The notes under the pieces: generated by a model
Told to the model about the DNA's origin: nothing
What the model saw: only the letters and a program-made list of their open reading frames with translations
Database searches by the model: none
DNA from: Tetrahymena thermophila SB210
Lineage: Eukaryota; Ciliophora; Oligohymenophorea; Hymenostomatida; Tetrahymenidae
DNA: 64,000 bases
Reading direction: 5' to 3'
NCBI RefSeq assembly: GCF_000189635.1
Contig: NW_002476157.1
Span: 186,001-250,000, forward strand
Shown here: piece by piece, positions 14,033-25,358 of the stretch
Position numbering within the stretch: position 1 is the stretch's first letter
Layout of the letters: each line of letters opens with the position of its first letter
Program-made: the position numbers and the translations under genes

Positions 14033-14485
14033 ATGGTATAATTAGTAAGAGAGTTAGTTACATGTGAGCAAATTATTGATAAATCTAATATTAATTTAGC
14101 TAAATTTTAATTAAATTCAAGCTATTTTGAAAGAAACGAAATTTTCTATTCTTAAATTTCTATTCAAGAATATAATATTATATTTAGTTTGTAAAAAAGT
14201 TAAGATATATATATAACTTTTTATTATCAATTGTTTAATGAAAAACTATATATTAAAAAGGATAAAACAGTTAGTTATCTATCTTCAAATATTTTTTTTT
14301 AATTTAAATAACTTATAGACATTTCTATTGAATTAGAGGCAATAAAAAAAATATAACTTATTATATATATGATTGGTCTCATTTTTTAATCTCAACATAT
14401 AAACAAAAAGATATAAAACAAAGATTTATCATTTAATCTAGAGATTTTAGAAGTAAAGGCATAATCTTTGAGTTTATATAAATGA
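14033..14485 (+). CDS. hypothetical protein, 150 aa
   Basis: A single open frame from ATG 14033 to TGA 14483 uses many TAA/TAG Gln codons and has ordinary protein composition (MVQLVRELVTCEQIIDKS...). It contains charged and hydrophobic stretches but no signal peptide. It lies 80 bp after the CNBD gene on the same strand. No family is recognised. It could be a complete short gene or one exon of a larger gene; the flanks (14486-15072) are AT-rich without further clear coding. Confidence 0.4.
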
Positions 14486-15072
14486 GCAAATATTCCTGTT
14501 ATAAAAATCATTTTCTTATGTATGTATTGTTAAAAAAATTTATCTATTTTAAATTTCAATCCAAATTTTCCATGCCATATATAATTTGTAATAATTATTG
14601 TAAATATTTTTTTTTAAGATAAGGCAATTTAAAGATTATTTTTTCAATTTTATAAAAAATTGATTTCTAAAATTATACAAATACACAGCTCAATTTATTA
14701 TAAAAATTATTGATCTTATTTTTCAATTAAGTGATTATAATTTTTTTGTATATAGATATCATCATTTCTTTTTGAGAGGAAATACTTTGTTTATGTATGT
14801 AAAAACCTTTATATTTGTTTTAGAAAATAATTAACAAAATTAAAGATAGAAAATGAAAGAGATAGTTGATATTAAGTATTCAGCAATTCTTTAATTATAG
14901 AAAATTCATTCTTTCTTTATACAAATATTTATTTTCAATTATTTAGGCAACAACAAAAAATGTAGTAACTTATTAACAAAATTATAATTTTTAAATACTT
15001 CGAAAAAAAAAAATTACTGATAAAATATTAAAAAGTAAAGATAATTTGCTATAATTAAAAAGACTTTCTTTG

Positions 15073-16242
15073 ATGGTTTTGAATAATTTTTCTTAAGGCA
15101 TTTAAAACTACAATGAGAGCAAATATAATGAAGCCATAAAATTCTTAGATTTAGCAATTGTTGAAAATAATAAAAATCCAGGAGTCTACTTTTATAAAGG
15201 TTGTGCTCTTAAGAATTTAAAGAAATATAAAGAAGCTATCGATTGTTTCAACTTATGTTTAGAAATATATCCAAAATATGTGAACGCATTAGTAGAAAAG
15301 GGTTATGCCTTCCTAAATTTAGGTTTACAAGCAGAAGCAAGATAATGCTTTGATTAAGTTGTAATTTTAGATCCGACAGCTAATAGATATTAGTAACTAG
15401 GTTTATAGTTTTTGTTTTTAGGAGAGACATAGATGGCAAATAATTATTTTTAAAAAGTGATTTAGATACACCCTAAACCAGTTGAAGCATTAATATATTA
15501 AGGAATTACTTAAATAATACTAAAAAATTTGGAAAAAGCATCCGCTATCTTCAGGAATGTGCTAGAATTAGATAATTAAAATACAATCGCTCAATGTTTC
15601 TTAGGTTATATTTTTAATTTATAATCTAAATTAGAAAATGCTTTAGAAATATTCAAAAGAGTAATCGAATAAGATAAAAATTAATTTTTTGGCTACTTAT
15701 TTAGAGCTCAGGTTTATTTATATGAGAAATAATACAAGTAAGCCAGTGAAGATCTAGAGTTCACTTTGGAGCTTTTATAAGAAGATAAATATCCGTTTTT
15801 ACTTAACGAAAATATAAAGGAAATACAAAAATATATTTTGCAATTTTAAAATATTTAAAAAATGAGTGATCAGCTTTAAGAATAAATAGATAATAATAAT
15901 AATTTTAATCAAGACTAGAAAAACTTGGCTAAAAGATTTTTCGACAAAATTAATTTAACTACCTCATAAAATATTTTATAAAAAATTGATTAAATTTTTG
16001 TTTTTAATGTAGATAAATTTAATATAACTTAGCAATTATTATATAGCAAACCTTAGTAAAATTTACACTAAATTAGTACATTATTGAAATCAATTTTGCA
16101 AATATCGAAGAATAATGATATAAACTCAAATATTTTTGAACCTATTTAAACCTACCTAAAAGAAAATTCAGAAAAAGCATCATCACCTAATAAAAATTAA
16201 ATAAAAAAAAATACTTCCATTTGTGCTTGTAACATTTTTTGA
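15073..16242 (+). CDS. tetratricopeptide-repeat (TPR) protein
   Basis: Intronless frame of 389 aa. From the N-terminus to about residue 240 it is built of TPR helices with the usual spacing of small and aromatic residues: KYNEAIKFLDLAI, GCALKNLKKYKEAIDCFNLC, GYAFLNLGLQAEARQCFDQV, then at least three more units. The last 130 residues are Gln/Asn/Lys-rich without a domain I recognise and end in the cysteine-containing SICACNIF. TPR arrays are protein-interaction scaffolds, so a precise role cannot be read from sequence. The start codon is the first ATG after in-frame TGA codons upstream. Confidence 0.8.
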
Positions 16243-16774
16243 TTGTTATTTTAATTTTAAATAAATAAGTAAGTAAGTAGTAATAAAGAAATAAGTGATA
16301 ATTAATATTTATTGTTAAATGTATGATATACTTTAATTTATTATATATATCTAAAATAAATTATTTTTAAATTTATTAATAGTTTTCTATTATAAATAGT
16401 TTTTATCTAAATTTTTTTGATGCTAAAATTATATTTATTTAATATATTTACATTAGATAAGAATGGATTTAAATCAATAAAATAATTTTAGGCAAATATT
16501 ATAAATTGATTTATCAATTAAATTGTAAAAAATTGATAAATAAATTGAGTTTAATTTTAATTCTACTCATTAAAAAATAATACCAATAAACAAATTTATA
16601 GCTCTTTATATGAAAAAAATACATGTATTTATTTGTAAAATAATACATGATACTAACTATTTAAAAAATAAATAAAGATTAATCTATATTTTTGAAGATA
16701 ATTTTAACTAAGAATTTATCAATAAAATGAAATATATAAAACAATTATCCTTAAACTAAATTTTTTTTGTCTTT
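16243..16774. other. convergent intergenic spacer
   Basis: About 530 bp between the 3' ends of the TPR gene (+) and the CS-domain gene (-). It is extremely AT-rich, as expected of 3' untranslated and spacer sequence; I see no coding or RNA structure in it. Confidence 0.5.
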
Positions 16775-18067
16775 TCATAAATCAGTTTTGCTTTCTATAG
16801 TGTTATTTTGTTATTGTGTGGCATTATCTGCAGATTGTTACTATTCCTATTGTTCTTGTTATTAAGATTGCTATTGTTATTGCTATTGCTAATTTTAAAC
16901 ATGTTGATTATGAGAAGTTTACTTTTCTTATTTGGTTTTTTTCTTTTTATTCTCTCTTTCCTTTGCACATAGAGAATCCCATTCATCCATTGCATTTCTG
17001 TATTTATCTCTGATATCCCACCATATAGCAAACTCTTTCTTTCTTTCAGCTTTCTCCAATCTTAACCATATCTTATTAGCAATAGATTCCTTTTCTTTTT
17101 TATTGTTATTAGCTGTTACAGTACTGTTATTAGCTGCAGTTGTATTTACCTAGGCTTATTCGTTAGGGTTTTTTTATGTATCAGCTTATCCACTTTAAGA
17201 ATTTTATGAATCTTATTGTGGTGTTTCTGCTTATTATTATTAGTTTTCTTCTTCTTTTTAAGTAGGAGTTTACTATCCTTCTTATCCTGCTTTAACTTGT
17301 TATTCATTTTTCTCCTATTCTGTTATCTAATTTTCTTCTTCTTTTTCTTATGTACTTTGTTCAGCTTCTTAAGAAGGTGTAGGTCTTTAAATTTGACTAT
17401 CATCTCCTAGATTTACTTGATCTCCTTAATTACTAGCTTAGATTTTATGAATCTTAGTCAGATTAAAGAATAATGTTCCTACAGAGTCTTCATTCCAAGA
17501 AGAAAGTTCAGGGTTTATTTCATCATATAATGTTAAATTAAGATAAAATCTAAGTGGTTGGTGAGATTATATACCATATGCACTCATCAATAAAGTAGAA
17601 TTTGTAATTTCTATCTTTTCAACTTTGCAATGAACACAGGCAGGAGAATCAGCTCTCATACTTAATTTAATATGTAAGAAAATATTGTCTTCGCTTTAAG
17701 CCCATTTCAAAACAGGTTCGATTTACTGAACTGCCTAATTTGCACTCATAATTTTTTAAATAAATTTATCAAGATCTCTTTTTTAAACTTAAGTAAGCTT
17801 GAGAGTGCTTTCATGAAGATCTATATTGTTTGTGAGAAAGTAGTCTTCAAACAAAAGGATTGCAGCTTTGTAATATCCTCTTTCTATCAGAATGTGCAGA
17901 CACTATGCATCAAAAGTCTCCTTATTTTAAATAGACTCTTTTATAGAATTTATGAAACTTATTTCACTTGTTCCTAAAGTCATTTTATTAAAGCATCGTT
18001 GATCCTTTTCTTAGCATTAGGCGAGGAGGATAATTGCCAAAAATGAAAATAAAAATTGACCTTTCAT
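16775..18067 (-). CDS. secretory-pathway protein with CS/p23-like domain and Q-rich C-terminus
   Basis: Intronless, 430 aa. Starts with a clear signal peptide (MKGQFLFSFLAIILLAQC) followed by Cys-containing mature sequence. Residues about 25-85 are helical. Residues about 100-190 resemble a CS (p23/alpha-crystallin-like) beta sandwich: VLKWAQSEDNIFLHIKLSM, then KVEKIEITNSTLL, then LNLTLYDEINPELSSW and GTLFFNLTK. The second half is Glu/Gln-rich with repeated PTPSQ/TPTQ-like pieces, then a WxxLEKAERKKEFAIWWD helix and a poly-Gln run written largely as TAA/TAG. CS domains usually bind Hsp90-type chaperones, so a lumenal chaperone cofactor is a reasonable inference. Signal peptide firm, CS assignment moderate. 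Confidence 0.7.
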
Positions 18068-19079
18068 TATTTTTTCTTAGCTGTTGTTGTAAATTTGCCT
18101 AAATTTTTTAACTTTTTCTTTTGCTCTTTTTGTATCAATTTGAAAACTTGAATGTCCGTCCCTTTAACTCCCTTTGAGAATGTAGAAATTCTTCTGACTT
18201 TTACTTTCTACTTTAGCTTACCTTTTTTATTTCTCCTTGCAAATTGAAGCAATTAATTATAATATCTAAATTAATTTATTTAATTTTAAATAAAAAATCA
18301 ATCGTGTTTTATCACGTGTCGAATATTCATCTAATTTTCTTTGTTATAAACTCGTTTTTAATTTAAATTAAGCGAAAAAGACCATTAAATTAGCTTTAAT
18401 TTTATAAAGCCAAACAAACAGCTATCTTTCATTTCAAATAAAAATTATTTCTTATATAAATTCATAAAAATAATATATTTACTGATTTATTTCACTATCT
18501 TAGAGCATTCTAAAATTCTTAATTGTTTTTTATTGATTATTGAACAAGTTCTTAATTATTGTTAATTCAAAGTTAAAATTAAAATAAATTTTTATTTTTT
18601 TTGAAAAAGGCATTCTTAATTATTTTTAAAATATTAATGCTGATATAAAAAATTTTCTTTAAATTTCATACTTTAAACTTTTTCAGTTATAAATCTATTT
18701 ACTTTTATAAGCCTATTTTAGACCAATCATCTTTCAATAAAAAATTGATGAAAAAATATATTATATAAAGTTAATTATGTAAATTTTCATAAAATATTAT
18801 ATTTTATAAAGAAGATATTTATTATTTATTGGTAGAAATCACAAATAAATTTGATTTTGAGTATTATGTTTTAAGCACAAATTGTAAATATAACATTATT
18901 TAAGGTTATTTATTATATATTTATTATTTTACTGATCCTGTTAATGAAAAAGCTAAATACATCAATATTTTTATATGAATGTCATTAATATATCTTTGAT
19001 AAAATCTTTATTTATTAATAGAGTTGTTTTTAATATTAAAATATAAAAATTACATTTTTAAAGAAATTAAGAATTAATC
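18068..19079. other. divergent intergenic spacer with presumed promoters
   Basis: About 1 kb between the starts of the CS-domain gene (-) and the EF-hand gene (+). It is AT-rich with a more mixed, pyrimidine-rich stretch at 18100-18245 that is probably 5' untranslated sequence of the minus-strand gene. No coding seen. Confidence 0.45.
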
Positions 19080-19713
19080 ATGAATAAAAAATCATAAATA
19101 AAGCAATATAAGACTAAGGTTAGTGATGATGACCTTAACAGTTTATATTAATACCTTCAAGATAGAGATGAAAGTATTGATATTTCATTGCTAAGAGATA
19201 AAATTTAAGAATTTGGTAATTTATTTTCAACTTGAATTAGAAAATGTATAAAATAATAACTCTAAATTTCATAAATTTATTCAGGATTAGATTAAGAATG
19301 CTAAGTATTTATGGAAAAAACTAAAAATCCAGAAGAAACTCCTTATTTGAAAATAGATCAATTAAAAAATTGGCTAGACATTGACTATAACAACGTATTA
19401 AATTTAAATTCTGAAAAAACATTAAAAAAATGAATGTATTTGTAAAAAAAGGAAAGAGATTTCAAGTTTATTTTTTCTGTTATGACTAAAATAAATGATA
19501 AAGATTCAATAGATGAATAGACTCTACAAAATTTAAACAAAAAATATAGTAAATAATTAAAGTAGTTTCATTATCTAAGAAATGTTAAATATTTTACAAT
19601 TAGAATTAGATCTTACTAAAGAAGATATAGATATGATGATAAAATACGCTAACAAGGATTCAAAAAATAAGACAGTTTCTATGAAAGAGTTAAGAGAATT
19701 TATATTACACTGA
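19080..19713 (+). CDS. small EF-hand (calmodulin-like) protein
   Basis: Four exons in phase: 19080-19215, 19285-19394, 19452-19548, 19580-19713 (158 aa). The order of elements follows the calmodulin/centrin pattern: helix-loop-helix units around SDDDLNSLYQYL, ERDFKFIFSVMTKINDKDSI and LDLTKEDIDMMIKYANKDSK...MKELREFI. The calcium-loop residues are poorly conserved (NKDSKNKTVSMKE lacks several acidic ligands), so calcium binding in each loop is doubtful. The third intron is only 31 nt, short for Tetrahymena; its boundaries are the only ones that keep frame. The role is likely regulatory or structural. Confidence 0.65.
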
Positions 19714-19876
19714 ATTTAAAGTTAAAAATGAATTTAATTGTATTTTATGTTGATAATAAATAACAAATAAAAGTTTAATAAATAAGAGTTCAAAGAATTT
19801 ATACTAGATTGAATTAAGTTTAAAATGAATTTAATAGTATTTTTAATTGATAAAAACAATATAAAGTTTAATAAAT
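19684..19876 (+). repeat. imperfect tandem duplication of the 3' end of the EF-hand gene
   Basis: Two imperfect direct copies of about 95-100 bp lie head to tail: 19684-19782 and 19783-19876. The first contains the last codons and stop of the EF-hand gene plus 3' flank (from AAGAGTTAAGAGAATT to AAGTTTAATAAAT). The second repeats the same order with many substitutions, including a decayed copy of the coding end. Confidence 0.7.
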
Positions 19877-20140
19877 ATATATTTTTCATTTAAATTAATC
19901 ATTTATTTATTTATTTATTTTTAATACTATCTCTCAAATTAAATTGATTCATGCATTAATAATTTTGCTTGATAGCATTCTTATTATTATTTATTTGTTT
20001 CAATTTATTAAATGAGTTTTTTGAACTTTAATAGTAATCGTTAATATAATAATAATTTATTTATTTATTTGCTAATTTTTTATTTCATTATATATTAAAA
20101 TAATTTTTAATTTATTTTTTTATAATATTCATCTAAAATT

Positions 20141-22846
20141 TCAGATTTATTCCTACTCAGACTATTCAGAGTGTTAAGCTTTGTCTTGATTTTGTTAAAT
20201 CGAATCAATATGCGTTTATTATTCTAAAATGTCTTCATTAAAATTTTATTACTAAACAAGTTTTTCAATATTGTCTTCATATATTTCAATTTTTTCATCA
20301 TTTAAAAAGTTTATATCATTTTATATATTATATGTTTCTGTATTTTATTCTTTTAAACCTTCATCAATCAAAGGCTAGTTTAATTATAAATCTTAATCAT
20401 TTAGATTTTATTATTTATTCTAAGAAGATAAATCAATTCCAAATTGTGTTTAATAAGAATATTCAATTTATTCAATATTATTTAAGTCAGTCTTTTCATT
20501 GTTTAAAAGATTATCTTAAAGGTCTTTTATATCTTGCACCATTTAGTTTTCACCAACAGATTATTTCACTTCTTCTTATTCGTTAGCAAAATTCTATATC
20601 TCATCACTCTATTCTATTTTTTGAATTTCATCATTAACTAAATCATTATTGAATTTTTCTTTCAGAATAGTATCTTTTTAGCTACTATTATTTTCAGTAT
20701 CTAATTTCACTACTTCTTTATTTAATTAAGTATGCTAAAAGAATTCATGGTCAAATAATAAGGCTTAATCATTTGAGCAAAGTTGGATTTAACCTTTTGA
20801 ATTTATATTATTATCAGAAAACTTTTCTTCTTCTTCATCCTTCCCTTATTTTTACTAGTCCTCAGCATCTTCAGAATGTTGACTTTCTTCATTTTTTAAA
20901 TTGTCTAAGAGATAATCCTTACTAATCTAATTATCTTCATTATTTTTGATAACTTCGTTCATGTTTTAATCGTTATTTTAAAGTTTTGTTTCACTTTAAT
21001 CTACACTCTTTTCTTAATTAATTATTTAATTTTCATCTTAAAGAGTACCTTGTTCTTCATTGTAAATGATTTTATTCATTAAGAAGTTTATTAACTTGCT
21101 TTGTTCCCTTTCCAACCTTTACTAGAATTATTTTAATACTAATTCTGTGTCAATATTAGAATCTTTCTGCATAATAATATCTTACAAGCTTAAAAATTCA
21201 TTTTACAAATTCAAAAGCTACTCTTTCGTTTAACTCATATTATACATTTCTTTATCATACTCGTTTAAGTTAGTATGTAAACCTTATTCATTAAATTCGA
21301 AATTTTCATATCCTTCTTATTCTTCTTCATCTTCATACTCTTCATCATCTTCAGCTTATTTATTCTAATCATTATTGACTGAATTATCCTTTTAGTTTTA
21401 ATTCTCTAGCATCCTTTGCTTGAAAATCTAGAATATATTTTCTCTTAAACTTTATCTTTATGCTTGAAGCTGCTAAAGCTCGTCTTCCTTAGATTCGCTC
21501 TCAACTTTTTTATCTTAGTTTTGCTATGCAATTAGCTAAGATAAGTGTTAGTACATCAGTACATCTCTTTCATCTCCTTCGAAAAGATTTTAGTTTAAAA
21601 TATCTTGAAGAGTTAAATTATTATTGATCTAGCTTTCTAATTAATTTTCTTGACCATTTGCATTCTGTAAATTTTGTTATTAATCAATTTATTGATCATC
21701 TGCTTGAACTTCTTGATTATTGTTATTTTCATTTTCATCATTTTAGTTATTTCCTCCCTGATTTTCATTTTATTGAGGTGCTCTTGGCTCAAATATAAAG
21801 TTAATTGTTGGCATTAAAAACCTTGCTAAAAAATCGATTGCAGAAGTAAAAATACCAGGTTTATTTGCTATGTTATCAAAATTAAGATTAGGAATCTCAC
21901 TTCTACAGATAGGACAGCGTGAGTTTTACTGAGATTTCAACCATTTAAACAAGCATTTGATGTGAAATTTGTGTCCACAAGTTTCAATTCTACGAGCTAC
22001 TATCAGTTCATCATGACAAATTGAACAGACATCATCGCTTTGGAGTTAACTAATGTCGACTTTAGGAAACATTATATCTAAGTTTAGTTGGATGTTACGA
22101 TATCTGCGATAGGCTTAGAAGTTATTTTTAAGTTATCTTAAAGAAATATTAATTTTTTTGAAGAGGTATAACAGCCATAAGTGCATTATAAACTAGTAAT
22201 CAAGCTTGAAGAAATAATTATAAATGAGTTAAATGAAATGGAAAAGCTAAACAATATGCTAGAATGAATCAAAAAGGGTCTCTCTTTTGAAGAAAGGGTC
22301 ATGGATTTCTTCAGTGTTGTAATTCACATAGAAATTCATGTGGTCACACAGTTTGGTTGTACATATAACAATTTTAAAAGAGTCAAAACCAAAAAGAATA
22401 CCTTCGTAAAACAATAGAGATAATTTGTAGTAACCACTCATTGAAAATGTCCAAAGACCTATAGCACAAATCCATAAATTAGCTAAAAATAGTATTGCTG
22501 AAAATCTCTAAATTTTCTTAATACACCTTAATTCTTCTTAATAGTCATCATTTATATTTTAAAGTATCATTTTTAGTTATTAACTGCAAATGCTGTGGAA
22601 TATTTTAAAAGTGCTAAAAGTAAAATAAAAGCATAACCAAACAGCCAAATCGAATTTCTGAGGTATTATATTAGGATCAGTCATATATATAATAGAAATA
22701 TGCAAAATAGGATTCTATTCTAAATATAAATTTAGAACCGCCTTTTCTTGATCACTCCTCATAGCCCCTATCACTGTTATGTATAGCTACCTTACACCAA
22801 ACAGGATAAAGCTGCAAAAAGAAAGGCCACCTGTGACTACTAACAT
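20141..22846 (-). CDS. membrane-anchored RING-H2 E3 ubiquitin ligase, AMFR(gp78)/Hrd1-like
   Basis: Intronless frame of 901 aa. The N-terminal 220 residues contain several hydrophobic spans (LSFCSFILFGVRQLYI; WLCFYFTFSTFKIF; AILFLANLWICAIGLW; and others) and a stretch resembling gp78 before the RING (LFKKINISLRQLKNNFQAYRRY). The RING-H2 is at about residues 255-300: CSICHDELIVARRIETCGHK, FHIKCLFKWL, CPICRSEI, with all eight ligands present. The remaining 600 residues are Gln/Asn/Glu-rich and disordered, with an acidic run (EEYEDEEEQEG) and coiled-coil pieces. Relatives sit in the ER membrane and ubiquitinate misfolded proteins (ERAD). No CUE domain seen, so assignment between gp78 and Hrd1 is open. 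Confidence 0.8.
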
Positions 22847-23158
22847 CCTGCTTTCCTTTTTATTTGTAAAAATTAAAGTTATTTCAGTTAATAAATTAAA
22901 TAAAATTTATTTAAAGCTGTTTTTTTATCATAAATTAAAAAAAATTGCATCAATTTTTAGTCAAAATCATTATTTAATTTTTTTTATTTTTAAAATTACA
23001 AATCTTGTTAAGTAAAATTTGATTAAAACAGTTCTTAATAATTTGATTATAAAATATTTTTAAATTTATTTTAAAGAATCAGATATAATTTTATCATCTA
23101 TTTTAAGCTTAAGTTCATTAAATAAAAATTTAAATTATTTTATTTGTTGTATTTTTTA

Positions 23159-24435
23159 TCATTTTTATTTAGATTTTTATTTTGAGAAAATTTATTTTAA
23201 TTGAAAAATTAATTATAAACTGAATTTAAAAGATTTAATTACTCTATTATAAGCTAGCCAATTGAAGATTTCAGAGGGTGGTTATTTAGTCATATCAGGT
23301 ATAGAAAAATAAGAAGAAAAGAAAAGAAGAGTTAGAGCTAAAAGAAGACATCTTAGGATATTTAGAGGATTTTTCATAAATCCTTAAATACTTTAATAAG
23401 TCTTTAAAATACAGTTTTTAATGTAATCTCTAAATGAAAACGATTCTCTATTTGACTATAAATCAGCTTGTTCATTTGCTTGCTGTTCTTAATTGCTGGA
23501 TTGGTCTGATTGGTGAAGATTTTCTTATTATTAATTTTATTATTCACTAATAGCCTACTTCTCTCTTTAAACTGCTTATAGATACAAATCCTAGTAGTAA
23601 TCATTATAATTTTTATGATCGCCAAATCCACTTATAAAGCTTTATAACTCTTAAATATATGCCTACTTTAGGCTGCTATTATTCTATTTTTAAATTATTC
23701 ATTCAATCAATTAATTTATAAAATATTATATTTTACTTCATCGTCTTCTATCTTAGATTTAATTTGTTAGAGAAAATTCAGGATGTTTCTAATTTTTAAT
23801 AGCTCCTCTGGTTCTATATATTGTTAAATTTTCATATCTGACGAAATTTATTCAAATACAGTTGTTAGCTTATTCAATTTATCAATAAACAAGTCTTATT
23901 GAGCTTACTAGTGGAAGACAAAGTTGCCTAGTTCATCTGTCATATTATTTCTTTAAGAATTTAAATTTTAGTTATATTAAAATTCATAATCATTCTCTTC
24001 TTCTTCTTCTTCCTCCTCCTCCTCCTCATCTTACTCTTCACATTACTTTGAGTCAATATGCTGCTAATTATGTTCTATATTTTAATCTTTAGACTCTTCA
24101 AGAAGTATGTTTTACTATTTTTCTTGCTTTTATACGATATCTTCTAATGTTAATCCTTCTAAATTTTCATCTGCTTGCTTCATTTTTATCAGTTGATCAT
24201 CAAAGTTTTATTGCTGAATAAAATTCTACAATGGATTTTTTTGAGTTAAGGTGTTTGAATACTTGTTGTTTATCCTAGGGAAATAGGGATGATTGAGGGG
24301 TGATATGTTTTAAATTTCTTTAATTGTTCTTTCTTCTTGCAAATTATCGTTGCTACCTTCGTTTTGACTGTTCATAGGATTTGGTTTCATATTAAATATG
24401 CGAGTTATCTCATTACTTGAATAATTTCTAGACAT
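23159..24435 (-). CDS. acidic, Q-rich protein with C-terminal membrane segment
   Basis: Two exons in phase: 23737-24435 and 23159-23662 (400 aa). Exon 1 opens MSRNYSSNEITRIFNMKPN and carries an uninterrupted poly-Glu tract (about 11 residues), then helical Gln-rich sequence. Exon 2 is Gln-rich (SEQQNQQQENLHQ) and includes a hydrophobic span, ILRCLLLALTLLFFSSYFSI, about 60 residues from the end, suggesting a C-terminally anchored membrane protein. Read without the 74-nt intron, exon 1 would stop after 242 aa at TGA 23707; the spliced form is preferred because exon 2 is open, protein-like and in phase. No family recognised. Confidence 0.55.
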
Positions 24436-25358
24436 TACTTTCTAAGCGGGCTTTTCTATTATATATAGTGAAGTAATTAAATAAAGAATCGCTTTTTTTT
24501 CTTATTATCAATCTCCTTTGCTTTCTAAATAGTTATTAAATGTTATCTCTATTTTTTGTACTTTTAATTAAAAATATAATAAAAACTTATTTTTTTTAAA
24601 AATTGTTTATGTTATCACCTACTTAAAAATTAGTTTTTTTACTAACAAAAACTTGTACAATCAATTATCAGTTTAAAAAAAATTTGTTTTACTAAGCAAA
24701 ACACATTATTTTGTATGTAATTATAAAAATTAAAGTTTTCAATCAGATAGTCAATTTAAAATCTCAAAGTAGACCCTTTCAGTTTAGTTGAATTTTACAG
24801 AATTGCTATAATTTTTGTTATATAAAATATGCTATTTGACAAAGCAATTATTAACATTTAAATGAAAATACACTTTCTCTTGTGATGTTCTAAAAATTTA
24901 TTTAATAAATTATGACAGTTAACACTAAAAAAACTATGCAGTTTTGTTTTAGAAAATTAGAAACTCTTTTATCGGAAATTAAAAGTATTAAATTTAAATA
25001 ACTCAAAATCTTTATTTAAAAATTATTTTAAAATAATAAAAAGGATTTCTTTTAATTAATTTTTTTATGTAAAAACTTACAGAAAATAGAATATTTCTCA
25101 TAAACCTTAATGAAAACTAAATATTGGTTAAAAAAACAATTAAATTTACAATAATAAATATTTGTTTAAAAATTTTAAAAATATTTCAAAAAACTAAATT
25201 ATTTAAAACAAACAAACAATCAAGCAAAAAAACAAACAATCAATATCTAATTTGATTGATTTATTCAATTCTTCAAATTTCTAATAAAGTTATAAAATCA
25301 AAAATAAGCGAAGCAATTTTTTCAAGTGTAAATTATAGATAACATAATATAAACAGGA
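24436..25358. other. divergent intergenic spacer
   Basis: About 920 bp between divergent genes, AT-rich, with no coding frame of normal composition. It includes a short AAAC/AATC-rich stretch at 25206-25246. Promoters of both flanking genes must lie here, but no specific element is recognisable. Confidence 0.45.

Noticed and set aside
16795-17410. Leu/Phe-rich plus frames and a Lys/Asn-rich minus frame
   Set aside because: They are antisense and frame-shifted readings of the Q-rich tail of the CS-domain gene.
23221-23525. Plus-strand basic frame ending CSQLLDWSDW
   Set aside because: The minus strand here gives a longer, in-phase second exon with a membrane span that joins the upstream acidic gene.
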